Shown here one piece after another: positions 43,591 through 53,655 of a stretch of 64,000 bases of DNA. The position numbers were made by a program, and so were the translations under genes. Every line of letters begins with the position of its first letter. Within the stretch, counting starts at the first letter, position 1. Under the pieces are notes generated by a model, which was not told the DNA's origin, did not search any database, and saw nothing but the letters and a program-made list of their open reading frames with translations. The stretch is taken from positions 806,001 to 870,000 of the forward strand of contig JAHCKM010000004.1 in NCBI GenBank assembly GCA_026125795.1, written 5' to 3'. Source of the stretch: Burkholderiaceae bacterium. GTDB taxonomy: Bacteria; Pseudomonadota; Gammaproteobacteria; Burkholderiales; Burkholderiaceae_C.

Positions 43591-44465
43591 AGACACTGCT
43601 GCGTCGCACGTTGATCGGCGTGCTGTCCTTGTTGGTCCTCGCGACGATCGCGGTGGCCACGCTGGTGTGGGTCGGCGAGCGCAAGCGCGATCGGCGCGTG
43701 GAACTGCCGCCGCTGAAGACGCCGGCGCTGGTTGACGATGCGGCCGCGCGCGAACGCGGTGCATACATCTACGCCTCGCGCGGCTGCGTCGATTGCCATG
43801 GTGTCGACGGCGCCGGCCGCGTGTTCGTCGACAGCGGCGGCCTGCGTGTCAAGGGCCCGGCGATCCACAGCGGCCCGGGCAGCGTGACGCTGCAGTACAA
43901 GGCCGAGGACTGGGACCGCGTGCTGCGCCATGGCGTCAAGCCCGATGGCCGTCCCGCGATGGTCATGCCGAGCGAGGACTACAACCGTTTCACCGACGCC
44001 GACTTTGTCGCGCTGGTTGCCTATACGCGCACGCTGCCGCCGGCCGGCGGCGGCGCCGCGGAGATCACGCTGCCGCTGCCGGTGCGCGCGCTGTACGGCG
44101 CCGGCGCGATCCAGGACGCCGCGGCCAAGATCGACCACAGCCTGCCGCCGCAGCAGCCGGTGGCCGAAGGCATCACGGTCGAGCACGGACAGTACGTGGC
44201 CAACATGTGCAAGGGCTGCCATGGTCCCGAGTTGGACGGCGGCAAGGTGCCCGGCGGCCCGCCCGACTGGCCGCCCGCGGCCCGGCTGACCCGCGGTGAT
44301 GGCAATGCGATGGAGCGTTATCCGACGGCCGAGTCGATGATTGCGATGTTCCGCAGCGGCAAGCGGGCAGACGGCAGTGCGGTGCAGGTGATGCCGTTCG
44401 AATCGTTGTCGAAGATGAACGACACCGATCTGCGTGCGCTGCACGCGTACTTGAAGAGTCGCTAG
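43587..44465 (+). CDS. Membrane-anchored di-heme cytochrome c
   Basis: A 292-residue c-type cytochrome. An N-terminal transmembrane anchor (about residues 8-31, LIGVLSLLVLATIAVATLVW) holds two cytochrome c domains in the periplasm: CVDCH at residue 67 and CKGCH at residue 208. Candidate distal ligand methionines are in GRPAMVMPSEDY and VQVMPFESL. The two-domain form resembles the cytochrome subunits of membrane-bound dehydrogenases, but no dehydrogenase gene is next to it. An MFS transporter follows convergently with a 5-bp gap. Confidence 0.9.
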   Translation: MKTLLRRTLIGVLSLLVLATIAVATLVWVGERKRDRRVELPPLKTPALVDDAAARERGAYIYASRGCVDCHGVDGAGRVFVDSGGLRVKGPAIHSGPGSVTLQYKAEDWDRVLRHGVKPDGRPAMVMPSEDYNRFTDADFVALVAYTRTLPPAGGGAAEITLPLPVRALYGAGAIQDAAAKIDHSLPPQQPVAEGITVEHGQYVANMCKGCHGPELDGGKVPGGPPDWPPAARLTRGDGNAMERYPTAESMIAMFRSGKRADGSAVQVMPFESLSKMNDTDLRALHAYLKSR

Positions 44466-44470
44466 CGCGG

Positions 44471-45658
44471 TTATGCCGCCGCCGGCTGCGCCGCCGGGGC
44501 CTCCGACGGCAGCCACGACACGATGGCCGCGGTGATCAACGCCACGCCGGCCATCGACGCGAACAGCGTGTCGAAGCCGGCGGCCTTGACCATCGGCCCG
44601 AGCAGCCACACCGCCAGTGAGCTGATGCCGATCGACACCGTGAGCCGCATGCCGGCTACGCGCGAGCGCATGCGGTCGTCGACGTAGCGCACGATCATGG
44701 CGTCGGTGAACGGGATCGCGCCGAAGATCAGGATCATCACGCCGGCCAGCGCCACGTAGAGCCACCAGCCCTGCGCAATGGCCGCCAGCGCCAGCAGCGG
44801 AGCCTGCGACAGCACGATCGTCAGGTACAGCCGCTTCAGCGGCATGCGGTCGATCAGCCGGCCGACCACGAGTTGCGCCAGCGACGCCAGCGCGTACACC
44901 GCGGCGAGCAGGGAGCCGAGCACGGCCGGATCGTCGATGCGGCCTTGCAGGCGCTCGGCCAGCAGCTGGCTGTTGCCGTTGGTGGTGAGGTTGAACAACA
45001 GGCCCGCGGTCACGCCGGCGGCTGTCATCACCGCGAACACGCGCGCCAGCATCGAGTTGGGCAGCGCCACCGCTGCCTTCTTGGTGCGTTGTGCCGGCGG
45101 CTCGGTCTCCTTGGCGGCCAGTCGCGCGAACAACAGCCCGCACGCGAGCGAAACCACACCCGGCACGATGAAGGCCATGCGCCAGCCGAAGTGCTTGACG
45201 AGGAATCCGGTCACGATCGCGGTGGCCGCGATGCCGAGATTGCCGGCCAAGCCGTTCACGCCGATCGTCGCGCCGGGCCGCACCGCATGCTGCACCAGCA
45301 TCGGAATGCCCACCGGGTGGTAGATCGCCGCAAAGGTGCCGAGCAGCGTGAGCGCGGCGGCCATGGTCCACGGACCGGTCGCCGATGCCGCAAGGAACGC
45401 CGACGCGCCGATGCCGAAGAAGAACACCAGCATCATCTGGCGGCGTCCCCACAGGTCGCCGAGGCGGCCGGCCGGCAGTGAGCCGACGCCGAACATGACA
45501 AATGCGCCGACGCTGTAGGGCATCAGATCTTCCCAGCGCGCGAAACCGAACTCGCTCGCGATGGCGGCGACCGCGGTGGCGAACACCAGCAGGAACAGAT
45601 GGTCGAGCGCATGGGCCACGTTGAGCAGCAGCGACACGGAGCGGCTTTGGTGCGGCAT
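44471..45658 (-). CDS. MFS transporter
   Basis: A 395-residue major facilitator with twelve predicted transmembrane segments. The family motif between helices 2 and 3 is GSLPAGRLGDLWGRRQMM, and the central loop is charged (KETEPPAQRTKKAA). ATG 45658 follows from the first helix (SLLLNVAHALDHLFLLVFAT). The substrate is not predictable; the overall pattern resembles Bcr/FsrR-like drug or metabolite exporters. It lies between two di-heme cytochrome genes and is transcribed opposite to both. Confidence 0.88.
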   Translation of the reverse strand: MPHQSRSVSLLLNVAHALDHLFLLVFATAVAAIASEFGFARWEDLMPYSVGAFVMFGVGSLPAGRLGDLWGRRQMMLVFFFGIGASAFLAASATGPWTMAAALTLLGTFAAIYHPVGIPMLVQHAVRPGATIGVNGLAGNLGIAATAIVTGFLVKHFGWRMAFIVPGVVSLACGLLFARLAAKETEPPAQRTKKAAVALPNSMLARVFAVMTAAGVTAGLLFNLTTNGNSQLLAERLQGRIDDPAVLGSLLAAVYALASLAQLVVGRLIDRMPLKRLYLTIVLSQAPLLALAAIAQGWWLYVALAGVMILIFGAIPFTDAMIVRYVDDRMRSRVAGMRLTVSIGISSLAVWLLGPMVKAAGFDTLFASMAGVALITAAIVSWLPSEAPAAQPAAA

Positions 45659-45802
45659 GGCAGGACCAGGGTCATTCAGCGCGGGGGTTGACGTATTGCA
45701 CCACGATCGGCGCCGCGCTGCCGCCACCGGGACACCGGCGAGCCGGAACGCCGCTTTGCGGCGCTGCATCGAACGACTGCAGATGCACCACCGGAGCCCG
45801 CC

Positions 45803-47023
45803 ATGCGCCAGCCATTGCCCCCACGCCCCCGTCTCCTGCCGCTTGTCGGCGCCCTCATGGCCGCCGCCGGCCTCGTCGCTTGCGGCGGAGATGATGACGA
45901 CGACGATGCCGCACGCCAGGCCGAACTGGTGGCCGAAGGCAAGCAGATCTTCCGCTTCGACACCTTCGGCGACGAGGCCAAGTGGACCGACACCCTGCGC
46001 CTGCACGAAGTAGTGGGCTCCGCGGTCGATCCGACCACCGCGCTCGCGGTGGGCCTGAAGGTCGACGCCGAGGCCTTGCCGCCCGACGTGGTGGCCGGCA
46101 TCGGCAACGGCAGCATCAGCCTGACCGATCCCGCCACCACGGTGGCGTTGCTCAAGCTCAACGCGGTCGTCGGGCTGAAAGGCACGGTCGAAACCGTCAA
46201 CGGGCAGGACCGGCTCACGCGTCTGGGCACCACTTGTGCGTTGTGCCACTCGACCGTCGACGACTCCTTCGCGCCCGGCATCGGCAAGCGGCTCGACGGC
46301 TGGCCCAACCGCGACCTCAAACCCGGCGCGATCATCGCGCTATCGCCCGCGCTCGACGCGCAGGCGAAGCAGGTGTTCAACTCCTGGGGCAAGGGCAAGT
46401 TCGACCCGCGCTTCAACATCGATGGCGTCAACCAACCGGTGGTGATTCCGCCCGCGTACGGCCTCGAGGGCATCCACCGCATCACGCTCACCGGCGACGG
46501 CGACGACGTCGCGTACTGGAACCGCTATGTCGCGGTCACGCAGATGGGCGGCTTGGGCACGATGCGCGAGCCACGCCTCAACATCGACATCACCAACGGC
46601 ACCGAGGACCGCGTGACCAGCAAGCTGCCGGCGCTGCAGGCCTATCAGCTCTCGCTGCCGGCGCCGACGGCGCCGGCGGGCAGTTTCGACGTGGCGGCGG
46701 CCGAACGCGGCAAGGCCGTGTTCGAAGGCGCGGGCGGCTGCGCAGCCTGTCACAGCGGTCCCAAGCTCACCGATGCCAACATCCGGCTTCATCCGCCGTC
46801 CGATTCGGTGGTGGAGCCCGAGACGCCGAGCTACATCGCGCGCTCGGCCACCAAGATGGTCCGCACGTCGCCGCTCAAGGGCGTGTGGCAACACGCGCCG
46901 TACTTCCACGACGGCTCGGCCGCGACCCTGGCCGACGTGGTCAACGTCTACAACACCAAGCGCTCGCTGAACCTGAGCGCGCAGCAACGCAACGACCTTA
47001 CCGAATACCTCAAATCGTTGTGA
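45803..47023 (+). CDS. Di-heme cytochrome c lipoprotein
   Basis: A 406-residue lipoprotein (lipobox GLVAC, Cys27) with an acidic stretch DDDDDD just after the lipid cysteine. Heme motifs are CALCH at residue 145 and CAACH at residue 313. C-terminal features such as TPSYIARSATKMVRTSPLKG, then GVWQHAPYFHDGSAATLADV, are typical of the MauG/cytochrome-c-peroxidase-like and di-heme oxidoreductase families. An outer-envelope electron carrier or peroxidase-like role is inferred. A degenerate copy of the two-hairpin repeat follows it. Confidence 0.87.
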   Translation: MRQPLPPRPRLLPLVGALMAAAGLVACGGDDDDDDAARQAELVAEGKQIFRFDTFGDEAKWTDTLRLHEVVGSAVDPTTALAVGLKVDAEALPPDVVAGIGNGSISLTDPATTVALLKLNAVVGLKGTVETVNGQDRLTRLGTTCALCHSTVDDSFAPGIGKRLDGWPNRDLKPGAIIALSPALDAQAKQVFNSWGKGKFDPRFNIDGVNQPVVIPPAYGLEGIHRITLTGDGDDVAYWNRYVAVTQMGGLGTMREPRLNIDITNGTEDRVTSKLPALQAYQLSLPAPTAPAGSFDVAAAERGKAVFEGAGGCAACHSGPKLTDANIRLHPPSDSVVEPETPSYIARSATKMVRTSPLKGVWQHAPYFHDGSAATLADVVNVYNTKRSLNLSAQQRNDLTEYLKSL

Positions 47024-47035
47024 GCCGGCGCGGCG

Positions 47036-47104
47036 CGACAACCGAACGTCTCGGCGCAGGCTCATTCGGGCGGAAGGCGCGCATGCGCCGGCCCGCAGCC
47101 ACAA
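47036..47104. repeat. Two-hairpin dispersed repeat, degenerate copy 2
   Basis: This spacer aligns with the fbp-prk repeat: CGACAACCGAA, then CGGCGCAGGCTCA, then GAAGGCGCG and GCGCCGGC, then GCAGCCA appear in the same order. The first hairpin is lost here, whereas the second, GGCGC...GCGCC, is kept around GCAT. It lies between the cytochrome lipoprotein and the next small gene. Confidence 0.6.
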
Positions 47105-47111
47105 TGCGCCG

Positions 47112-47504
47112 ATGCGCAAGGACGAAGTCGCCCGTGGCCCGCTCGGGCGCGTGATCGCCATCGACTCGATCACGCAACTCGACGCCGACGACCAGGGCGC
47201 CATCGTGGTCTCGGGTTCGCACGGCGGCACCAGCTCGGGCACCTTCGCGCTCGAGCTGCCGCTGACGCTGGTGTTCTTCAACGACGCCGGCGTCGGCAAG
47301 GACGGCGCCGGCATCGCGGCGCTGGCCATGCTGCAGGCGAGCGGCGTCGCCGGCGCCACGGTGGCGCACACCAGCGCGCGCATCGGCGATGCGCTCGACA
47401 TGTGGCGGCACGGCACGGTGTCGCACGTGAACGCGCCTGCGGCGGCGCTCGGCGTGCGTGTGGGTGATGGTGTGCAGGCGGCAGCCGAACGGCTGCTGCG
47501 TTGA
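47112..47504 (+). CDS. Conserved hypothetical protein
   Basis: A 130-residue cytoplasmic protein that I cannot name. It has an alternating beta-alpha pattern with AIVVSGSHGGTSSGTFALEL near residue 30, LTLVFFNDAGVGKDGAG near 52, AALAMLQASGVAGATVAHTS near 68, and a C-terminal helix. The Ser-His-Gly-Gly and Asn-Asp-Ala-Gly motifs look like active-site or ligand loops. Codon use fits its neighbours. It starts 88 bp after the cytochrome gene and ends four bases before the convergent flagellar-like gene. Confidence 0.75.
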   Translation: MRKDEVARGPLGRVIAIDSITQLDADDQGAIVVSGSHGGTSSGTFALELPLTLVFFNDAGVGKDGAGIAALAMLQASGVAGATVAHTSARIGDALDMWRHGTVSHVNAPAAALGVRVGDGVQAAAERLLR

Positions 47505-47507
47505 CGC

Positions 47508-47807
47508 TCAGGCTATCTCGTCGAGCAGCGTGCCGAGCATCCGGTCTTGCGTACGCAAGACCTTCAGGTTGGTCGTGAACAGGTGCTGCGCGAGCTTGAG
47601 GGCCACCAGGTCCTCGGCCAACGCATCGCCTTCAACCGCCGAGCGCTGAATCGTCGTGGCGACGCCGCCGCCCGGCGCGCTGTGCTGCGCGACCAGCTGC
47701 CGGTGGAATCCGGGCGTCAACGCGCTGGCGACGTTGTGCGCCGAGCCGGCCATGCGCGTTTGCGCGGCCTGCAAGCCGGACAGAGCGATCGATGACAGGG
47801 CGTGCAT
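47508..47807 (-). CDS. Orphan flagellar rod/hook-like protein
   Basis: A 99-residue protein resembling the N- and C-terminal helices of flagellar basal-body rod proteins (FlgB/FlgC/FlgG type). The start [20 protein letters not shown] fits the rod-protein N-terminal helix, and the end [20 protein letters not shown] is the matching C-terminal coiled helix, with almost no middle domain. No other flagellar gene is in the window. It may be a small stand-alone rod protein, a remnant, or a domesticated coiled-coil. Confidence 0.72.
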   Translation of the reverse strand: MHALSSIALSGLQAAQTRMAGSAHNVASALTPGFHRQLVAQHSAPGGGVATTIQRSAVEGDALAEDLVALKLAQHLFTTNLKVLRTQDRMLGTLLDEIA

Positions 47808-47919
47808 GGGCGAACCATTGTGGTCCGGCCACGTGGTTACATGTGCCTCGAGCGCGGCAGGACGTCACAGGCGATGGCCTTGCGGTAGGCTCGCGCGGGA
47901 CACAGCGGGGAAAACGGCG

Positions 47920-48897
47920 ATGCAACTGGCGATGGTGGGTCTCGGCCGCATGGGGGCCAACCTGGTGCGGCGCTTGATGCGTGCCGGTCATACGTGCGTG
48001 GTCTATGACGCCAACCCCGACGCGGTGAATGCGCTGGCCGGCGAGGGCGCGCTGCCGGCGCGAGACCTCGACCAATTGGTGGCCCAACTGGGTGCGCCGC
48101 GCAGCGTCTGGGTGATGCTGCCGCACGGCGCCGCCACCGAAGGCACCATCGCCGAACTGAAGCGCCGCCTGCGACCAGGCGACTTGATCATCGACGGCGG
48201 CAACAGCCACTTTCACGACGATGCTCGGCGTGCGCGCGATCTCGCGGCCGCGTCGATCGACTACCTCGACATCGGCACCAGCGGCGGGGTGTGGGGCCTG
48301 GAGCGCGGCTACTGCCTGATGATCGGCGGCCCGGCCGGTGCGGTGCAGCGCCTCGCGCCGATCTTCGACGCGCTGGCTCCCGGCGCCGGCCTGCAGCCGC
48401 GCACGCCGGCGCGTACGGGCGAGCCGGGCAATGTGGAGCGCGGCTGGCTGCATTGCGGCCCCGCGGGCGCCGGCCACTTCGTCAAGATGATCCACAACGG
48501 CATCGAGTACGGAATGATGCAGGCGATGGCCGAGGGCTTTGACATCCTGCGCAACGCCAACAAGCCGTTGCTGCCGGCCGAACACCGCTACGACTTCAAC
48601 CTCGGCGACGTCGCCGAACTGTGGCGCCGTGGCAGCGTGGTGTCATCGTGGCTGCTCGACCTTGCGGCCCAGGCGCTGGCCGAGGACGGTGACCTCGCCG
48701 CGTACTCGGGCAAGGTGGAAGACTCCGGCGAAGGCCGTTGGACCGTGCAGGCCGCCATCGACGAGGCCGTGCCGGCTTCGGTGCTCACCGCCGCGCTGTA
48801 CGCGCGCTTTCGTTCGCGCCAGGATGCCACCTTCGCCGACAAGATGCTGTCGGCGCTGCGCAAGCAGTTCGGCGGTCACGTGGAAAAGCGACCGTAG
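47920..48897 (+). CDS. gnd: 6-phosphogluconate dehydrogenase, short (NAD-type) form
   Basis: A 325-residue decarboxylating 6-phosphogluconate dehydrogenase, producing ribulose 5-phosphate, CO2 and NAD(P)H. The Rossmann motif [14 protein letters not shown] is at residues 5-18; the substrate motif [20 protein letters not shown] and the catalytic lysine in [16 protein letters not shown] are present. At about 325 residues it belongs to the shorter class, often NAD-dependent, not the 470-residue NADP class. With gluconokinase and the ABC importer downstream it suggests a route from external sugar acid to ribulose 5-phosphate. Confidence 0.93.
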   Translation: MQLAMVGLGRMGANLVRRLMRAGHTCVVYDANPDAVNALAGEGALPARDLDQLVAQLGAPRSVWVMLPHGAATEGTIAELKRRLRPGDLIIDGGNSHFHDDARRARDLAAASIDYLDIGTSGGVWGLERGYCLMIGGPAGAVQRLAPIFDALAPGAGLQPRTPARTGEPGNVERGWLHCGPAGAGHFVKMIHNGIEYGMMQAMAEGFDILRNANKPLLPAEHRYDFNLGDVAELWRRGSVVSSWLLDLAAQALAEDGDLAAYSGKVEDSGEGRWTVQAAIDEAVPASVLTAALYARFRSRQDATFADKMLSALRKQFGGHVEKRP

Positions 48898-48904
48898 GTC
48901 GCTT

Positions 48905-48961
48905 TCGGCGAAGGCTTACATCGCGCAGCGATGTAAAGGCGCGCAGCGCCGGCGGAAGCCA
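48905..48961. repeat. Two-hairpin dispersed repeat, copy 3
   Basis: Two perfect hairpins in tandem: TACATCGC, loop GCA, GCGATGTA (48917-48935), and GGCGC, loop GCA, GCGCC (48938-48950). Compared with copy 1, the outer pair of the first stem changed on both sides (C:G to T:A), keeping the pairing. It lies in the 221-bp space between gnd and the ABC binding-protein gene, which otherwise holds no gene that I can see. Confidence 0.75.
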
Positions 48962-49118
48962 AAGGCGCTGACGCAGAACCGACGGTTGCCGCCACCGGGT
49001 TTCTCCGGTCTTCAAGTGGCCTGGCCAATCATCATACGATTGGGACACGCCGATCCCCAGCACTGCGTGTGTGCGCGCGGGACGCGTGCGGTCACCACCC
49101 AACAGGAGACAACCACCC

Positions 49119-50495
49119 ATGTCGATCCGTTCGCTGTCGGGCGCCACGCTGCTGAGCGCGGCCCTGTTCGCCGCCGCGCCGGCCTTTGCGCAGGACAAGC
49201 TCACCGTCTGGTGGGGCAAGGGCTTCTACAAGGCCGAGGACGATGCGCTGTTCGCGGCGATCAAGAAGTTCGAGGCGAGGCACAAGAACGTCAAGATCGA
49301 GCTGTCGCTCTATGCGCCGCAGGAGATGATCCCGAAGTCGGTGGCCGCGCTCGATGCCGGCAACCCGCCCGACGTGGCCTACGGCGACGTGTATGACTTC
49401 CAGGTGACGGCCAAGTGGGCCTACGACGGCAAGCTCGAAGACGTGTCGAGCATCCTCGACCCGATTCGCGCCAAGTTCGAGCCGGCGGCCCTCGCGACGA
49501 CCTTTCTCTACAACGACCAGACCAAGTCGCGCGCGTACTACGCCTACCCGATCAAGCAGCAGACCATGCACATCCAGTACTGGAAAGACATGCTGTCGGA
49601 GGCGGGCTTCAAGGAAAGCGACATCCCGAAGGACTGGAAGGGCTATTGGGCCTTCTGGTGCGACAAGGTGCAGGCGGGCTACCGCCAGAAGAGCGGCAAC
49701 CGCGCGTTCGGCACCGGCTTTCCGATGGGCGTGGACTCGAGCGACTCGTTCTATTCGTTCCTCACTTTCATGGACGCGTACAACGTCAAGCTGGTCAACG
49801 ACTCGGGCAAGCTGCTGGTCGATGACCCGGCGGTGCGCCAGGGCCTGATCAACGCGCTGACCGACTACACCCAGGTGTACGGCAAGAACTGCACGCCGCC
49901 GTCGTCGACCAATTGGAAGGACCCGGACAACAACGTCGCCTTCCACAACAAGACCATCGTGCTGACGCACAACGCGACGATCTCGATCGCCGCCAAGTGG
50001 CTCGACGACATGAACAACGCCACGCTCACCGAAGCCCAGCGTGCCACGGCGAAGAAGAACTACACCGAGCTGATCGCCACCGCGGGCTTCCCCAACAAGC
50101 CCGACGGCTCCAAGATGACCTACCGCGCGGCGGTGAAGACCGGGGTGATCTTCAAGGACGCGAAGAACAAGGCGATGGCCAAGCAGTTCGTCGCCTTCAT
50201 GCTCGACGAGGCCAACCTCACGCCATACGTCGAAGGCGCGCTCGGCCGCTGGTTCCCGGTGACCAAGGCGGCGCAGCAAAGTGCCTTCTGGAAGAGCGAC
50301 CCGCACCGCCTGGCCGTGTACAACCAGTTCATGAACGGCACGACGCCGTTCGAATTCACCAAGAACTACAAGTTCACGGTGCTCAACAACGAAAACGTCT
50401 GGGCCAAGGCGATGAACCGCATCCTCAACGAGAAGGTGCCGGTCGACAAGGCGACCGACGAGATGATCGCCCGGATCAAAGCCGTCGCGAATTGA
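49119..50495 (+). CDS. ABC transporter solute-binding protein (family 1)
   Basis: A 458-residue periplasmic binding protein. The signal peptide ends at AAPAFA-QDK (residue 25). Family 1 (carbohydrate-type) features are KLTVWWGKGFYKAEDDALFA, DAGNPPDVAYGDVYDFQVTA, and PEAQ-type C-terminal helices. A clear AACAGGAGAC site precedes the start. It binds the transported solute for the two permeases and ATPase encoded downstream. The clustering with 6-phosphogluconate dehydrogenase and gluconokinase suggests a sugar or sugar acid. Its high abundance relative to the permeases may be set by the hairpin repeat that follows the gene. Confidence 0.93.
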   Translation: MSIRSLSGATLLSAALFAAAPAFAQDKLTVWWGKGFYKAEDDALFAAIKKFEARHKNVKIELSLYAPQEMIPKSVAALDAGNPPDVAYGDVYDFQVTAKWAYDGKLEDVSSILDPIRAKFEPAALATTFLYNDQTKSRAYYAYPIKQQTMHIQYWKDMLSEAGFKESDIPKDWKGYWAFWCDKVQAGYRQKSGNRAFGTGFPMGVDSSDSFYSFLTFMDAYNVKLVNDSGKLLVDDPAVRQGLINALTDYTQVYGKNCTPPSSTNWKDPDNNVAFHNKTIVLTHNATISIAAKWLDDMNNATLTEAQRATAKKNYTELIATAGFPNKPDGSKMTYRAAVKTGVIFKDAKNKAMAKQFVAFMLDEANLTPYVEGALGRWFPVTKAAQQSAFWKSDPHRLAVYNQFMNGTTPFEFTKNYKFTVLNNENVWAKAMNRILNEKVPVDKATDEMIARIKAVAN

Positions 50496-50525
50496 TGGCC
50501 CACCCCCGATGCGGCCTGGCGGCTG

Positions 50526-50592
50526 CCTCCCCTTCAAGGGGGCGCCGCCAGCGGCCCGGCAAAGCCGGATCCGCGGCGGCCGCTTGGGGGGG
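50526..50592. repeat. GC-rich palindromic repeat between binding-protein and permease genes
   Basis: A dense set of nested inverted repeats: CCCCTT and AAGGGG at 50529-50541, CCGGC AAA GCCGG at 50557-50569, GCCGCC against GGCGGC, and an outer CCTCCCC against GGGGGG. I recognise this pattern as a common Burkholderiales intergenic repeat. Placed after the binding-protein gene, it could protect or attenuate the transcript so that binding protein is made in excess over permeases. Confidence 0.65.
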
Positions 50593-50642
50593 CTGTTCAA
50601 TGCGCGGGTGATCGCTGCTTCTCGCCGTCGAGCCACGCTGTC

Positions 50643-51509
50643 ATGAGCCAAGCCGTTGCCGTCGCTCCTGCCGCACGGCCGGCGCGCCGCGCGCTGAACC
50701 GCTGGGAGCTGTGGGGCCGCGCGCTGGTGCTGCCGTACATCGTGGTGTTCGTCGTCTTCGTGCTGTACCCGGTGGGCTACGGCCTGTGGCTGGCGCGCAG
50801 CCCGCAGAACTACGTGCGGCTGTTCGACGACCCGATCTTCTTTCGCACCGCCATCAACACGGTGGTGTTCCTGTTCGTCGCGGTCAATCTCAAGATGCTG
50901 ATCGCGCTCGGGCTGTCGGGTTTCTTCATCGTGCAGCGCTGGTGGGTCAAGGCGCTGGCGGTGCTGTTCATCCTGCCGTGGGCCGTGCCGTCGATCCCCA
51001 CCATCCTGTCGGTGCGCTTCATGCTCAACCCCGAGTGGGGCGTGATCAACAGCACCATCTTCCGCCTCACCGGCCTGGACGGCCCCAACTGGCTCAACGA
51101 TCCGACGCTGGCCCTCAGCTTCTCGATGCTGATGCACATCTGGAAGTCGCTGCCGTTCTGGACGCTGATCCTGCTGGCCGGCCGGCTCGCCATCCCGTCG
51201 GAGCAGTACGAGGCGGCGAGCGTCGACGGCGCATCGCGCTGGCAGAAGTTCCGCTTCATCACCTGGCCGGCGATGCGCACGCTGTACTTCACGTCGACCA
51301 TCCTGTCGATGATCTGGACGCTGGGCGACTTCAACTCGGTGTACCTGCTCACCGGCGGCGGTCCGGCCGACCTGACGCACGTGCTGGCCACCCTCGGCAT
51401 CCGCTACCTGCGGCTCGACCAGATCGAGCTGGCGATGGCTTCGATCGTGGTGGCGCTGCCGCTGGTCCTGCCGCTGGTGTATCTGATGATGCGCAGGCTG
51501 TCCAAATGA
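50643..51509 (+). CDS. ABC transporter permease (sugar type) 1
   Basis: A 288-residue membrane permease with six predicted transmembrane helices (first at about 24-43, LVLPYIVVFVVFVLYPVGYG). The EAA loop that docks on the ATPase is EQYEAASVDGASRWQKFRFI near residue 190, with the conserved glycine-like spacing of MalF/UgpA-type permeases. It overlaps the second permease gene by ATGA. The N-terminus is short, so no MalF-like extra domain is present. Confidence 0.92.
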   Translation: MSQAVAVAPAARPARRALNRWELWGRALVLPYIVVFVVFVLYPVGYGLWLARSPQNYVRLFDDPIFFRTAINTVVFLFVAVNLKMLIALGLSGFFIVQRWWVKALAVLFILPWAVPSIPTILSVRFMLNPEWGVINSTIFRLTGLDGPNWLNDPTLALSFSMLMHIWKSLPFWTLILLAGRLAIPSEQYEAASVDGASRWQKFRFITWPAMRTLYFTSTILSMIWTLGDFNSVYLLTGGGPADLTHVLATLGIRYLRLDQIELAMASIVVALPLVLPLVYLMMRRLSK

Positions 51510-52348
51510 AGCGCAAGTCCGTCGTCAGCGAAGCGCAGCTGCTCTTGATCGGCATCCCGGTGCTGTTGTGGACGATCGTGCCGGTGTATCACCTGTTCCT
51601 GTTCGCGATCTCCGAGCGCGATTCGGCCACCTCGGGCCGACTGTGGCCGAAGAACCCCACGCTGCAGAACTTCGACGTGGTGTTCCAGCAGAAGCACTTC
51701 TACCTGAACCACTTCTGGGTGCAGCTGGGGAATTCGCTCGCGATCGCGCTGGCGGTCGGCATCATCACGCTCGCGGTGGCCACGGCGGCCGCGTTCGCGA
51801 TCAGCCGGCTCAAGGTGCGCGGCGGCCGCGCGGTGATGAACCTGGCGCTGTTCACCTACTTCATCCCGGCGGCGTTCCTCGCGGTGCCGATGTACAAGAC
51901 GATGGCCAACTACGGCCTCCTCAACAACCGCTGGTCGCTGGTGCTGGCCATGGTGACGATCGCGTCGCCGTACTGCATCTGGGTGCTCAAGCAGGCCAGC
52001 GACAAGCTGCCGTGGGAACTCGACGAGGCCGCGCGCATCGACGGCGCCACGCCGCTGCAGCTGTTCCGCCTGGTCTACGTGCCGCTGATGGTGCCGTCGC
52101 TGGTCGCGGTGGGAACCTATGCGCTGCTGCTGGCGTGGAACGAATACCTCTACGGCTTTCTGCTGCTGTCCAACGAAACCCATCTCACGCTCGCGGTCGC
52201 TCTCGGCAACTTTCTCGCCGCCGACGATTCGCCCTGGGAGCTGCTGATGGCCACCGGCCTCGTGTACGCACTGCCACCGGCGGCGATCTACTACGCATTC
52301 AAGCGGTACATGGTGTCCGGCTTGACCGCTGGAGCGGTGAAGAGTTGA
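51506..52348 (+). CDS. ABC transporter permease (sugar type) 2
   Basis: A 280-residue MalG/UgpE-type permease with six transmembrane segments; the EAA loop is WELDEAARIDGATPLQLFRL near residue 190. The start overlaps the stop of permease 1. Typical features include NSLAIALAVGIITLAVATAA and LAWNEYLYGFLLL. It completes the membrane part of the importer. The next gene of the system, the ATPase, lies 234 bp downstream beyond a hairpin-rich spacer. Confidence 0.92.
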   Translation: MKRKSVVSEAQLLLIGIPVLLWTIVPVYHLFLFAISERDSATSGRLWPKNPTLQNFDVVFQQKHFYLNHFWVQLGNSLAIALAVGIITLAVATAAAFAISRLKVRGGRAVMNLALFTYFIPAAFLAVPMYKTMANYGLLNNRWSLVLAMVTIASPYCIWVLKQASDKLPWELDEAARIDGATPLQLFRLVYVPLMVPSLVAVGTYALLLAWNEYLYGFLLLSNETHLTLAVALGNFLAADDSPWELLMATGLVYALPPAAIYYAFKRYMVSGLTAGAVKS

Positions 52349-52582
52349 TATGGATTGGGTGACTGCGACGAACGAGCGTTCCTTGAGAGCGCTCTCCAAC
52401 AGAGGGTTGGCGTGGCGCGGCGGGCGGTACCCGGTGTGGGCTCCTGCTGGGTCGGTCGGCCCTGCGGGCCGACTGCGCTGCGGTGGGGCTGCCGCAGCCG
52501 AGTGCCGGCGCACACTCGACCCCGGCCTTGCCACGCTCGGCCTCAGCAAGCAAGTCGCTTCAAGCGCAATGGATCATTGACC
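52349..52582. repeat. Hairpin-rich spacer inside the ABC operon
   Basis: A 234-bp spacer between permease 2 and the ATPase. It contains GTCGGCCC, loop TGC, GGGCCGAC (52455-52473), and CTGCGG...CCGCAG (52478-52497). Both strands stay open as short reading frames, but these have proline/arginine- or alanine-rich, low-complexity products and no family. I read it as a dispersed intergenic repeat, not a gene. Confidence 0.55.
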
Positions 52583-53647
<1,065 letters not shown>

Positions 53648-53655
53648 CCGACGCC

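Noticed and set aside
52350-52580. Small plus-strand ORF between permease 2 and the ATPase
   Set aside because: It lies in hairpin repeats, both strands are open, and composition is low-complexity; treated as a repeat.
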